Shown here in pieces: positions 8,852 to 17,602 of a stretch of DNA of 29,152 nucleotides. The stretch lies in the NCBI GenBank assembly GCA_910589185.1, contig CAJUSU010000007.1, positions 30,539-59,690 on the forward strand. Reading direction: 5' to 3'. The notes below the pieces were generated by a model. The model was not told where the DNA came from and ran no database searches. It saw nothing but the letters and a program-made list of their open reading frames with translations. The position numbers and the translations under genes are program-made. How positions within the stretch are numbered: position 1 is the first letter of the stretch; each line of letters begins with the position of its first letter. The DNA comes from an uncultured Clostridia bacterium (lineage in GTDB: Bacteria > Bacillota > Clostridia > TANB77 > CAG-508).

Positions 8852-9793
8852 TTATATTCGAATTTTTTGTTCTAATGTTTCAATAATAGCTGGCAGAATT
8901 TGTTTTTTTCTAGAAACCATTCCTTTTAATAAAGTAGTATTAGAAATTAGTTTTGTATTAAATGCTTTCTCGAAAATATCAGTTCTATTACCTAAAACAA
9001 TTACCTTAGAATTTGCTTCTAAAATATCAGTTGCTAAAAAGATAAATAAGTCTATCTTTTCTTCTTGAATTCTTTGCTCAATTGCTTGTTCTATTTCAGT
9101 TTTTCTCTTAAAAACATCTTCTAAATTAGAGCTATTAATTTGAGAAATAGTAAGTTTTAAATCATTATGTTTAAAATCTTTAGAATCTACATTAATAATT
9201 TCTAAACCAGTAAAATTGCTGATATCAGTACCAGCTTCTAATAATTTGTATCCATAATCGTATAAATTAATTCCTGCAATTTTTGCTAAACGCTCAGCAG
9301 TTATTTTATCTTGTTCTGTACAAGTTGGTGATTTAAACATTAAGGTATCTGAAATAATGGCGCTAAGCATAATTCCTGCCATTTTAGGTGTGATAGATAC
9401 ATCATCTTGTTTATATAATTTATACATAATGGTAGAAGCACAACCAACAGGCTCAGCAATGCAATAAACAGGTTCTGCTGTTTGTAAATTTAATCTATGA
9501 TGATCAACTACCATTTGAATGTGTGCATTCTCAATTCCAGGTAAACTTTGAGAAAACTCATTATTATCTACCATAATAACATTTGTATTACTATCTATAT
9601 TAGAAAGAAGCTCAGGCTCTTTTAAGTCGAAAGTATTTAAAGCATATTGCGTTTCTTTATTAATTTCTCCTAAACGAAAACTTTGCGCTTCACGACCAAG
9701 TTGATTTTGCAAATTTGCCATAGTGATAGCACAAGAAATAGAATCAGTATCTGGATTTGTATGTCCGAAAACGCGTATCATATTATCAGCCAT
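8852..9793 (-). CDS. ppaC: Manganese-dependent inorganic pyrophosphatase (family II)
   Basis: Hydrolyses pyrophosphate to phosphate in the cytoplasm. The 313-residue product has the two-domain DHH/DHHA2 layout. Metal ligands are visible: His11, Asp15 and Asp17 in GHTNPDTDS, Asp76 in VDNNE, and Asp97-His98-His99 in VVDHH. The C-terminal substrate motif SRKKQ is present. There is no CBS/DRTGG insert, so it is the short form. It is a single-gene unit with a consensus promoter and its own terminator. AAAGGAGG precedes the ATG. Confidence 0.95.
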   Translation of the reverse strand: MADNMIRVFGHTNPDTDSISCAITMANLQNQLGREAQSFRLGEINKETQYALNTFDLKEPELLSNIDSNTNVIMVDNNEFSQSLPGIENAHIQMVVDHHRLNLQTAEPVYCIAEPVGCASTIMYKLYKQDDVSITPKMAGIMLSAIISDTLMFKSPTCTEQDKITAERLAKIAGINLYDYGYKLLEAGTDISNFTGLEIINVDSKDFKHNDLKLTISQINSSNLEDVFKRKTEIEQAIEQRIQEEKIDLFIFLATDILEANSKVIVLGNRTDIFEKAFNTKLISNTTLLKGMVSRKKQILPAIIETLEQKIRI

Positions 9794-9830
9794 AAAAAAT
9801 CCTCCTTTTATCTCTTGATTTAACTAATTA

Positions 9831-9859
9831 ATTATAACATTAATTACATAAAATGTCAA
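9831..9859 (-). promoter_or_regulatory. Promoter of ppaC
   Basis: Minus strand TTGACA and TATAAT separated by exactly 17 bases, a perfect sigma-A consensus. Confidence 0.85.
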
Positions 9860-9907
9860 CTTTTGACAAAATTAAGAAAATCTAAATAATTATTGCTATT
9901 AGTATGC

Positions 9908-9936
9908 TTGATTTCAAGCTAAATTATGTATATAAT
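9908..9936 (+). promoter_or_regulatory. Promoter of the NatAB-like ABC operon
   Basis: TTGATT and TATAAT separated by 17 bases, about 35 bases upstream of the ATG. Confidence 0.75.
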
Positions 9937-9970
9937 TAATAAAAATTTAAGGAAAGGAAGAGCTTTTTAA

Positions 9971-10864
9971 ATGGGACTAATCGTAAAAAATGTAGATAAA
10001 AGTTTTAGTACGAAAAAAGTAGTTGACAATATCAATTTTGAGATTCAAAAGCCAGGTGTATATGGACTTTTGGGAACAAATGGTGCTGGTAAAACAACGA
10101 CTATTCGTATGATTTTGGGAATTTTGAAAAAAGACAGTGGAGAAATTACTTGGAATGGAAAAGAAGTACAAAGAAAGCATGTTAATTTTGGGTATTTGCC
10201 AGAAGAAAGAGGAGTCTATCCAAAAACAAAAGTACATGACCAATTAATGTATTTTGCCAAATTAAAAGGCATGAAAAAAGAAACAGCAGAAGAGAGGATG
10301 CAATATTGGGCAAAAAGATTAGAAGTTGAGCAATATTTGCAAATGACGCCAGAAAAATTATCAAAAGGAAATCAACAAAAAATTCAGTTTATTACGGCCA
10401 TTTTACATGACCCAGAATTACTAGTATTAGACGAGCCTTTTAGTGGATTAGATCCAGTCAATACAGAACTTCTAAAAAATGTTATTTTAGAACTCATCAA
10501 AAAAGGAACCTATATTATTATGTCTAGCCATCAAATGCATTCTATCGAAGAATTTGCATCAGATGTATTGATATTAAATAAAGGGAAGACAGTATTACAA
10601 GGAAACTTAAAAGAAATCAAAGAGCAATATGCAGCTAATAGGTTGTCTTTAAGTACAGCAGAAAATGTAGATAACTTAATCAAACAAGCAAATCTTGAGA
10701 TTTATAACAGTAAGAATAACGAATATATCATTAATATTTCAGGAGAAGAAGACGGATATCGTTTATTTGATATTCTTGCTCAAAATCACATCAAAGTAGA
10801 AAAGTTTGAGATTATGAAACCAAGTTTACATGATATTTTTATTGAAAAGGTAGGTGAAGAATAA
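9971..10864 (+). CDS. ABC transporter ATP-binding protein, NatA-like
   Basis: A 297-residue ATPase. Walker A GTNGAGKTT is at residues 35-43, the signature is LSKGNQQK, Walker B with the catalytic Glu is LLVLDEPFSGLDP, and the switch His is in MSSHQMHS. The C-terminal 80 residues form the extra domain common in NatA/YhaQ-type exporters. It pairs with the permease that follows; its TAA overlaps the next ATG by one base (TAATG), so the two are translationally coupled. The pair may export sodium, peptides or drugs. The substrate is not visible. Confidence 0.9.
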   Translation: MGLIVKNVDKSFSTKKVVDNINFEIQKPGVYGLLGTNGAGKTTTIRMILGILKKDSGEITWNGKEVQRKHVNFGYLPEERGVYPKTKVHDQLMYFAKLKGMKKETAEERMQYWAKRLEVEQYLQMTPEKLSKGNQQKIQFITAILHDPELLVLDEPFSGLDPVNTELLKNVILELIKKGTYIIMSSHQMHSIEEFASDVLILNKGKTVLQGNLKEIKEQYAANRLSLSTAENVDNLIKQANLEIYNSKNNEYIINISGEEDGYRLFDILAQNHIKVEKFEIMKPSLHDIFIEKVGEE

Positions 10865-12120
10865 TGAAAGATTTATGGACAGTAGCTTCTTATACTATTA
10901 AAGATATGTTTCAAAAGAAAACCTTTTTAATATCTAATTTAATTATCTTAATTATGATTGTAGTAGGATTTAATATTCCAAACATTTTATCTTCTTTTGA
11001 CAGCGAAGGAGAAGAAGGCGGAAATGGTACTGCTAAAGAATTAGTAGTAGATAGCAAAAATATTTATGAAGGAACTTTAAATAGTTTGAATTCTTTAGAT
11101 TTAGGATATGACTTTATTATTGAGAATAAAGAAGTAAGTTTCGAAGAAATCAAAGAAAAGATTGAAAACGATGAAATCGAAGATGCTATCATGATTGATA
11201 AAGTAAATGATAAAATTCAAATGACATATATTGTAGAAGATGCAACTATGATGACAGAAGTGCCAGAAAGTTTGCGAAATACATTTACGAATCTATATAC
11301 GAATTTGCAATTAACAAAATTAAATTTATCTGAAGAACAACTTGCGAGTTTAAGCCCAGAGTTTGAATTTAGCTTCAAACAAACAGCAGAGCAAGAAGTA
11401 AAAGGTAATGTATTTGCCATTATGCTTTTATCATTAGTATTGTTCTATGCAATTTACTTCTGTGCTTATCAAGTATCAGCTTCTATTACAACAGAAAAAA
11501 CTTCAAAAATTATGGAAACATTAGTAACTTCAACAAAACCTAGAACAATAGTACTTGGAAAAACAATCGGTATTGGAATTGTTGGATTTATACAAGTAAT
11601 TGTGATTGTGACCGTAGCACTTGTTTGTGCAAAATATTGCTTACCTGAAGGCGTTTTAGAAGCAGTGTTAGATATGTCACAAATTACACCTACGCTTGGA
11701 GTTTTCACAGTTCTATATTTTATTTTAGGTTATGCTACTTTTGCTTTGCTATATGCTTTAACAGGTTCAACAGTCAGCAAACCAGAAGATGTACAAACTG
11801 CTAATGGACCAGTTGCTATTGTGGCAGTAGTAGGATTTTACTTATCCTATTTTACCATGATGAACCCTACTAGCGACCTAAATGTATTTGCTTCCATATT
11901 CCCATTTTCCTCACCATTCTGTATGCCATTTAGAATTATGATGGGAATTGCAACACCTAGCCAAATAGCTATCTCAATTGCAGTATTAGTGGTTACCATT
12001 TTAATTATTGCGAATATATCTATTAAAATTTATTCTAATGCGATTTTGAATTACGGCAGTAGAGTAACTTTGAAAGATATGATTAAAATGTATAAGAGTA
12101 AAGATGATAATAACAGTTAA
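10864..12120 (+). CDS. ABC-2 type permease, NatB/YhaP-like
   Basis: A 418-residue membrane protein. There is one N-terminal helix (residues 20-42), then a long external domain (about 45-175), then about five helices from residue 180 onward, including VFAIMLLSLVLFYAIYF. TTEKTSKIMETLVTS is a motif shared by ABC2_membrane_3 permeases. It is the partner of the ATPase immediately upstream. A terminator hairpin follows. Confidence 0.88.
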   Translation: MKDLWTVASYTIKDMFQKKTFLISNLIILIMIVVGFNIPNILSSFDSEGEEGGNGTAKELVVDSKNIYEGTLNSLNSLDLGYDFIIENKEVSFEEIKEKIENDEIEDAIMIDKVNDKIQMTYIVEDATMMTEVPESLRNTFTNLYTNLQLTKLNLSEEQLASLSPEFEFSFKQTAEQEVKGNVFAIMLLSLVLFYAIYFCAYQVSASITTEKTSKIMETLVTSTKPRTIVLGKTIGIGIVGFIQVIVIVTVALVCAKYCLPEGVLEAVLDMSQITPTLGVFTVLYFILGYATFALLYALTGSTVSKPEDVQTANGPVAIVAVVGFYLSYFTMMNPTSDLNVFASIFPFSSPFCMPFRIMMGIATPSQIAISIAVLVVTILIIANISIKIYSNAILNYGSRVTLKDMIKMYKSKDDNNS

Positions 12121-12128
12121 AACAAATA

Positions 12129-12164
12129 TCCCTCTTAGAATATTAGACTAAGAGGGAATTTTCT
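12129..12164. terminator. Terminator between convergent NatB-like and DUF4130 genes
   Basis: TCCCTCTTAG / CTAAGAGGGA stem with a 9-base loop. A short T-rich tract on the plus side makes it best suited to the plus-strand operon; it could serve both strands. Confidence 0.65.
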
Positions 12165-12967
12165 ATTTAGAGCTTTGCATTTCAACCAAATCCTTCCAAT
12201 ACTTTTTAGGCATATATTGCATTTGCAATCTACTATTGGTTCTTTCCTTAATAGCAATTGTTTCAAAAAATGTTTTCCATAATTTTTGAAATTGTAGTTC
12301 TTCTTTAGAAAAGGAGTTTACTTTAAAATGATTAGGTACTTGTACAATTTCATAATCGTCCTTATTTTGACAATTATATAGAAAAGCTAAATTTCTATTT
12401 TGATCATGCAAAATGATATTTTGTTTTGGAAAACGCTTCATCAAAAATTGTCCTACTTGTTCTATTATGTTATTATCAGGGTGAATTTGAGCATACCATA
12501 GGTTATTTTCAACCTCGCATAATCGAACTAACCCTTTTAAACGGTGAGCTTCGCCAAATACATTTTTTCGAAGCTTAGTAATACCGTATCACATAATCAA
12601 TAGAGAGTTGATTACTAATACGAGAACCAACCATAAAACCATGTAATAGGTATTTCAAAATTAGCATTTCTTTACCTTTTTGGCAAGATAGAAAAGAATA
12701 GTAGCAATCATAAAGTGCGGTATATGAGATGGAATGGTAAATTCCATTCCAAATACGTTTTGCTTTTACCTCATCTGTAATAATATGCTTTGGTTGTTCC
12801 AAGAAACTAGAAATATAGTCTGTTTCAGGAACAATATTACTAGGAATATTCTTTTGCAAATAACATTCAAAAACAATGGTAAGCAAACCATCAAAAGTAC
12901 CATCATATAGATAAACCTGATTTTCTAAAATGGGATAATTCAAATTTACAAAGCACCTGTCAAGCAT
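12163..12967 (-). CDS. DUF4130/TIGR03915 DNA-metabolism protein, restored by one CGGT recoding site
   Basis: A 267-residue protein if the CGGT at 12583..12586 is read as Gly128. It belongs to the DUF4130 family that is typically encoded beside the TIGR03916 radical SAM protein, as here; the pair is predicted to act in DNA repair or modification. The N-terminal part holds VYLYDGTFDGLLTIVFE. After the site the frame gives EAHRLKGLVRLCEVENN, AQIHPDNNI and KRFPKQNIILHD, all typical of the family's C-terminal domain. Without recoding the protein stops three codons after the CGG start and loses this domain. Much of it (about 46 codons) has no start codon of its own before MKRFPK. AAAGGAGG lies 10 bases before the ATG. 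Confidence 0.9.
12583..12586 (-). other. CGGT recoding site in DUF4130 gene
   Basis: In frame: GTG ATA CGG TAT TAC TAA, a stop. As a four-base codon: GTG ATA CGGT ATT ACT AAG CTT, which runs into the conserved EAHRLKG region and on for 139 codons. Confidence 0.88.
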
Positions 12968-14309
12968 TTTATTTTATCCTCCTTTGTAGGTTCTAATGTA
13001 TCGAATAAAGAAGTCTGTACATAACTAGGAAGAGGCAAACCGTTTTCTTTCTAAATAAATTAAATTCTCAGAAATAAAACTATCATTAAATTTTTGGATA
13101 GCATCATAATATTTCCCATCACAAGTAATAAAATAACGAGCACGTTTTAACACTACACCTAATTTTTTTAGATGTTCAAATTGTAAGTGGCAACCTTTTC
13201 TAGCACGTAAGATTCTTTTTGCAGAAATCACACCAATTCCGAGGAACTCTTAATAAAGTTCCATAATCTGCTGAATTAATCTCAACTGGGAAATGTTCCA
13301 AATGTCTTAAAGCCCAATCGCATTTTGGGTCTAATAAAGTATTAAAATTAGGATTTTGTTCATTTAATAACTCATCAGCACTAAAGCCATAAAAGCGAAG
13401 TAGCCAGTCTGCTTGGTAAATTCGGTTTTCCCTTAATAAAGGTGGTCTTTCTAAAGTAGGAAGAAGGGAGTCTTCATTTACCGAAACATAAGCAGAATAA
13501 TACACTCTTTTTAAGCGGAATTTTTGATACAAACTTTCTGATAGTTTTATAATCTTCAAATCGCTCTCAGGCGTAGCACCAACAATTAATTGAGTTGTTT
13601 GACCAGCAGGCACAAAGTTTCTTATTTTAGGCTTCGTAGTATTAGCACTAGGAAGCATACTATTTGGTGTAAAAGACCAATTCTTCTTATTAGGTAACAG
13701 TCTTTGGGCACTATCACTAAGTTGACTAGAAATATAACTCATTGGCTTTACAATGTTTTCTTTAGACTTATCAGGTGCCAATAATTGTAGACTATTTTGA
13801 GAGGGAAGTTCTATATTAATGCTCATACGGTCGACTAAAACACCAAGTTTGTCAATCAATTCTTGACTACAACCGGGAATAGTTTTAGCGTGAATATATC
13901 CATTAAAGTGATATTCATTTCGTAAAATTGTAATGGCTTGTATCATTTGTTCCATAGTGTAATTAGGAGATTTAATTACCGCAGAACTTAAGAAAAGCCC
14001 TTCAATATAATTTCTTTTATAAAATCCAATTGTCAAATCTGCAATTTCTTTTGGAGTAAAAGTGGCCCTTTTCCTACTATTGCTACAACGGTTGACACAA
14101 TACTTACAATCATACATACAACTATTGGTCATCAAAATTTTAAGCAAAGAAATACACCTACCATCAGCACCCCAGCTATGGCAAATACCGGAGACATCTC
14201 CATTTCCAATTCCATCAGGTGTGTTTTTTCGTCTGCTTCCTGAAGAACTGCAAGAAGCATCATATTTAGCAGAGTCTGCTAAGATTTGTAATTTTTCTTC
14301 TATGTCCAT
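12946..14309 (-). CDS. TIGR03916 radical SAM DNA modification/repair protein, restored by two CGGN recoding sites
   Basis: A 453-residue product if two sites are read as glycine. The radical SAM motif is CMYDCKYC, with nearby HSWGADGRC, and the family is predicted to repair or modify DNA. The first site (CGGA, Gly357) falls in the C-terminal helix-hairpin-helix LRVPGIGVISAKRIL, where PGIG is the DNA-backbone contact. In the unshifted frame this becomes RVPRNWC and stops 13 codons after the site. The second (CGGT, Gly423) extends the C-terminus from ERK into GLPLPSYVQTSLFDTLE and 31 residues in total, ending 22 bases inside the next gene. The start at 14309 is preferred over the ATG at 14318, because AAAGGA is 9 bases from the former and touches the latter. 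The promoter carries a LexA-like box. Confidence 0.9.
13039..13042 (-). other. CGGT recoding site near C-terminus of radical SAM gene
   Basis: In frame: AGA AAA CGG TTT GCC TCT TCC TAG. As a four-base codon: AAA CGGT TTG CCT CTT CCT, extending 30 codons through SYVQTSLFDTLE. I recall C-terminal SLFD-like ends in this family, which favours the shift, but the evidence is weaker than at the other five sites because the tail is not a core domain. Confidence 0.65.
13238..13241 (-). other. CGGA recoding site in helix-hairpin-helix of radical SAM gene
   Basis: In frame: GTT CCT CGG AAT TGG TGT, giving RVPRNWC and an early stop. As a four-base codon: GTT CCT CGGA ATT GGT GTG, giving the canonical helix-hairpin-helix VPGIGV and a continuous frame for 65 codons to the next site. 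Confidence 0.9.
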
Positions 14310-14381
14310 TGTTATCATTCCTTTTATTTGATTTCTATAAAGCTATGACGAACAATTTGGTAGTGTGTCACTTAAACAATA

Positions 14382-14395
14382 AATACAAATGTTCG
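14382..14395 (-). promoter_or_regulatory. LexA-like (SOS) box
   Basis: On the minus strand, CGAACATTTGTATT matches 10 of 14 positions of the Gram-positive SOS box CGAACATATGTTCG, with an intact left half and GT core. It lies just downstream of the -10 element, a position that would block transcription. Two more CGAAC half sites occur in this intergenic region. Confidence 0.5.
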
Positions 14396-14402
14396 CATAA
14401 AT

Positions 14403-14431
14403 AATATAATACTTTTATCAAGAAATGTCAA
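14403..14431 (-). promoter_or_regulatory. Promoter of the DNA-repair pair
   Basis: Minus strand TTGACA and TATATT separated by 17 bases, about 95 bases upstream of the radical SAM start. The LexA-like box overlaps the expected transcription start. Confidence 0.75.
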
Positions 14432-14517
14432 ACAAAAGTTTTTTAAAAATAAAATGATTTTAGTGCTAGAGAATAAAGAAAAAAAGTTAAATGTCGGAAA
14501 ATGTCGAACGAATTTTG

Positions 14518-14546
14518 TTGCATTTTGTAAAACAATATGTTAATAA
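14518..14546 (+). promoter_or_regulatory. Possible promoter of toxin-antitoxin operon
   Basis: TTGCAT and TAATAA separated by 17 bases, 47 bases upstream of the antitoxin ATG. The match is moderate. The 275-base gap (14319..14593) otherwise holds the repair promoter and repeated ATGTCGGAA/ATGTCGAAC motifs. Confidence 0.4.
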
Positions 14547-14593
14547 TAAATATAGAGTAAAAAATATTATGTATAAAAACAAAGGAGGATACC

Positions 14594-14743
14594 ATGAAAT
14601 TTAGTAAAGAATTAGAAGAATTTATTGATAAAGAACTTGAAGAATGTGAAAGAGAAGAAAGAGAAGGAAAGGTAAAATATCTTTCAGAAGAAGAAGCGTT
14701 TGAGATTATGTTTGGAAATTTAATTCATGAAAAAAAGATATAA
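14594..14743 (+). CDS. Small acidic antitoxin-like protein
   Basis: A 49-residue, Glu/Lys-rich protein (FSKELEEFIDKELEECERE) with AAAGGAGG 5 bases before its ATG. It overlaps the downstream toxin-like gene by 17 bases. Its small size, charge and overlap fit an antitoxin of the RelB/Phd-like class, but no named DNA-binding fold can be seen. The call rests mainly on position next to a RelE/ParE-like protein. Confidence 0.65.
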   Translation: MKFSKELEEFIDKELEECEREEREGKVKYLSEEEAFEIMFGNLIHEKKI

Positions 14744-15032
14744 GGTAACTTATCGTGAGGATTTTGCAAGAAAAGTTGAAAATATTACAGCTTATATCTT
14801 ATATGAATTGCAAAATCCAATTGCTTCTTATCAGTTTCAAGTTAAGCTATTACAAACGCTTTCTATTTTGCCTTATTTTCCAGAAGGAATGCCAGTGTAT
14901 CAAAATACAAATTATCATTATTTAATCATGAAGCACTGGCTTATATTCTATAAAATACAAGATAATACAGTTATACTCTCTAGAATCCTTAGTTCAAAAC
15001 AAAATTTAAATAACAAATTTCTATCAGATTAA
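14727..15032 (+). CDS. RelE/ParE-family toxin-like protein
   Basis: A 101-residue basic protein. YKVTYREDFARKVENITAYI and the C-terminal WLIFYKIQDNTVILSRILSS match the ParE/RelE plasmid-stabilisation fold (beta-alpha-alpha, then the beta strands with FYKI and ILSRIL). RelE-type toxins cut ribosome-bound mRNA and ParE types poison gyrase; which applies here cannot be told. The start lies inside the antitoxin gene, implying coupled translation. Its end overlaps the convergent YcxB-like gene by 4 bases. Confidence 0.75.
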   Translation: MKKRYKVTYREDFARKVENITAYILYELQNPIASYQFQVKLLQTLSILPYFPEGMPVYQNTNYHYLIMKHWLIFYKIQDNTVILSRILSSKQNLNNKFLSD

Positions 15033-15541
15033 AACTCTTTAAATTTCAACCACATTTTATGTTTTATAAACTCTTTAAAATCTTGAGTCGCTCCTAATAA
15101 AAATCCAGATTTATTTAATACCAAAATATTCGTCTTATCTAAATAAAGATAAAAATAGTTTTCTGTTTCAAAAACTCTATATAATTTATGATAAAAAATC
15201 TTATCACTTCCCATTGTATTTTTTATAACAAAATAATTTTCAAAAAAAGAATAAGTATTGACTAGGTTATGTTGTACTTTATCACTATAAAATTCCTTTG
15301 TATTTTTGCGAGTAGGTTGAATGAACTGGTAAGCTGAAAAGCAAGCAAAGATAATGAAGAGGATTAAGCCATGAGCGAAATAATGATTAGCAAATAAAAA
15401 AGAAATAAGCAAGATAAATAAAAGAGAAAAAATGGCAGTATACATTGTGTATTTCCAGCCAAATTTCTTTTGTTGAAAAGCTAATAATTCTATATAAACA
15501 TTCTTCGATAAGGTTGTTCTATTTTCAAATAAAGGCTTCAT
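15029..15541 (-). CDS. YcxB-like membrane protein
   Basis: A 170-residue protein with two adjacent membrane helices (about residues 34-72, YTAIFSLLFILLISFLF and HGLILFIIFACF) and a C-terminal soluble part resembling the YcxB-like domain (YSFFENYFVIKN, KLYRVFETENYFYLYLD, NILVLNKSGF). The function of YcxB-like proteins is unknown. The start at 15541 is chosen because TAGGAG lies 7 bases upstream; a longer same-frame reading from 15562 has no ribosome site. Confidence 0.7.
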   Translation of the reverse strand: MKPLFENRTTLSKNVYIELLAFQQKKFGWKYTMYTAIFSLLFILLISFLFANHYFAHGLILFIIFACFSAYQFIQPTRKNTKEFYSDKVQHNLVNTYSFFENYFVIKNTMGSDKIFYHKLYRVFETENYFYLYLDKTNILVLNKSGFLLGATQDFKEFIKHKMWLKFKEF

Positions 15542-15657
15542 AAATAAACTCCTATATATCATTTATATAGGTAGTATATGTTAAAAAAATTTTTTGTACA
15601 AGTCTATTTAAAAATAATTTTCAGTATGTTAAAATAATCAAAACGGAGGAGAAAAAA

Positions 15658-16266
15658 ATGAATATAGGAATTGATATAGATGACACTTTATCTGAATCTT
15701 GTGAATTAGTATTTCCATTTTCACAAAAATTTGATATAGAGGAACTAGGAAACAGTGGAAAAGTACAAAGTTATGGTAAAAAAGAAAATCACAATTATAT
15801 AGAAGAAATGTATCCTCATTGGACAGAAGAACAAACCAATTTATTTTGGGAAAAGATATTCATGCAAACAGTAACAGAAGCAAGACCAAAGCCATATGCT
15901 CCTGAGATTATCCATAGATTAAAAGAAGAAGGAAACCAAATAATCATCATAACTTCTAGGTATGAGGTATTACCAAATGACAATACCATAGAAACAAAGT
16001 CAAAAGAATGGCTAAATAAAAATGACATTCCATATGATAAATTTATTTTAAATGCAAAGGACAAGCTGATAGCAGCACAAAATGAAAAAATAGACTTATT
16101 TATTGATGATAGTATTCAGCATTGTAAAAGAGTAAACGGAGGAAATATTAAAACCCTTTTATATACTACTATTGCAAATCAAGGAGTAGAAGTACCAGAG
16201 ATAGAAAGAGTTTATTCTTGGATACAAATTTATGAAATCTATAAACAAATGAGGGATAAAAAGTGA
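15658..16266 (+). CDS. HAD-family 5'-nucleotidase (NT5C type)
   Basis: A 202-residue cytoplasmic protein likely to dephosphorylate nucleoside monophosphates. Asp6 and Asp8 in GIDIDDTL form HAD motif I, IIIITSR is motif II, a Lys in KFILNAKDKL supplies motif III, and IDLFIDDS is motif IV. ACGGAGG precedes the ATG. It overlaps the following MFS gene by 4 bases (GTGA), so the two are cotranslated. Confidence 0.8.
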   Translation: MNIGIDIDDTLSESCELVFPFSQKFDIEELGNSGKVQSYGKKENHNYIEEMYPHWTEEQTNLFWEKIFMQTVTEARPKPYAPEIIHRLKEEGNQIIIITSRYEVLPNDNTIETKSKEWLNKNDIPYDKFILNAKDKLIAAQNEKIDLFIDDSIQHCKRVNGGNIKTLLYTTIANQGVEVPEIERVYSWIQIYEIYKQMRDKK

Positions 16267-17585
16267 AAGAAGTAGAAGATAAGGTAAAGCCAGTTAAAAA
16301 GGTAACCATTCAAGAAAGAAAATACAATGCACGTTTATATCCATTTTATAAAATGTGTGCCTGGGACTTATTATTTTATTATGCTATTGCATTTGTATTT
16401 TTGGTTCAAACGAAAGGAATGAGTCCAGCAGAAGTAATGTTGACAGATGCTATTTATCCATTTTTAAAATTGATTTTTCAAATGCCGGGCTTAACGATTA
16501 TTGATAAACTAGGAAAAAGGAAAAGTTTAATTGTTGGTAATTTCAGTTTATCTATTAGTATTGTTATTTTAATTGTATCAAATGGCATTCCAATGGTGAT
16601 ACTCTCTTATGCCTTTATGGCATTTGCATTTGCGATTAAGAATGTAGCAGAAACCAATTTGCTATATGATTCTGTACCAGATAAGAAAGGAAAAGGAATT
16701 TTCTCTAAAATAGAGGAAAAAGGAGCAAGAAATTATTATTTCTTAGATGGTATCACTTCTATGCTTACAGGATTTCTATTTGTGATAAATGGATATATTC
16801 CAATGATGATTTGCTTGATGTTTACGGTGATAGCAATAGCAATGTCCACTTGCTTCAAAGAAATTTGCGAAATAAAAGAAGAAAAGGTAGAAACACTAAA
16901 AGGAAGAATACAAGGGTATTTTCAAGACATCAAAACTGCTTTTCAATTTATTTTCCATTCTAGAAGATTACAAGCGATTATGGTATTTACTTTCTTTTTC
17001 TATGGATTAGTTTATGCCTCATATACATTAAGAGAAAGTTTGTTAGACGATTTACAAATACCAGCACAATTTTTTGCGATAATTATAGCGAGTTTAACTA
17101 TTTTATCAGGAGTTACAGCAAGTTTGCAAGGAATTATTCACCAGAAATTTAGAAATAAAGCATTAACTTTTATAGGGCTAATATATGTCATTACATTTGT
17201 TATGATAGGAATCATAGGGGTGTATTGTCAACTTCCAAAGGAAGCAATACTTGGCATTTTATTAGTATTTTTTGCCATTCAATATGCCTTACAGTCGCCT
17301 TACGACATTTTATATCAAAAATACTTAAAAAGTTTTGCAACACCAGAAATGAGAGTAAAAATAGCAACAACCTTTGACTTTATCAAGAGTGTCTCTTCCT
17401 TTGCAATTGCGATGGTTTGTAGTTATTTGCTAGAAGTAATGAACCCAAGAAATAGTTTTTTAGTCATTGGAATTGTATTTACTGCTATTTTGGCAATTGT
17501 ATTATATTGGATGAAAGACAAATTCGGACTAAAGCCAGAAGCATATAGAAAACAAGATATTCAAAATGTAGAACAAGAAATGTGA
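16263..17585 (+). CDS. MFS transporter
   Basis: A 440-residue membrane protein with about 12 predicted helices in two halves, split by a charged loop near residues 200-225 (CEIKEEKVETLKGR). The loop after helix 2 carries DKLGKRK, the usual MFS motif-A region. It starts at GTG, overlapping the stop of the nucleotidase. The substrate is unknown; a role in nucleoside or drug efflux is only suggested by the neighbour. A hairpin beyond its stop also surrounds the next promoter. Confidence 0.82.
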   Translation: MKEVEDKVKPVKKVTIQERKYNARLYPFYKMCAWDLLFYYAIAFVFLVQTKGMSPAEVMLTDAIYPFLKLIFQMPGLTIIDKLGKRKSLIVGNFSLSISIVILIVSNGIPMVILSYAFMAFAFAIKNVAETNLLYDSVPDKKGKGIFSKIEEKGARNYYFLDGITSMLTGFLFVINGYIPMMICLMFTVIAIAMSTCFKEICEIKEEKVETLKGRIQGYFQDIKTAFQFIFHSRRLQAIMVFTFFFYGLVYASYTLRESLLDDLQIPAQFFAIIIASLTILSGVTASLQGIIHQKFRNKALTFIGLIYVITFVMIGIIGVYCQLPKEAILGILLVFFAIQYALQSPYDILYQKYLKSFATPEMRVKIATTFDFIKSVSSFAIAMVCSYLLEVMNPRNSFLVIGIVFTAILAIVLYWMKDKFGLKPEAYRKQDIQNVEQEM

Positions 17586-17602
17586 AAAGTATGTGAAAAA
17601 GG

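Noticed and set aside
13025..13231. Separate small gene starting MISAKRILRARKG
   Set aside because: It is the downstream part of the radical SAM helix-hairpin-helix region, read through the recoding site; it has no ribosome site of its own.
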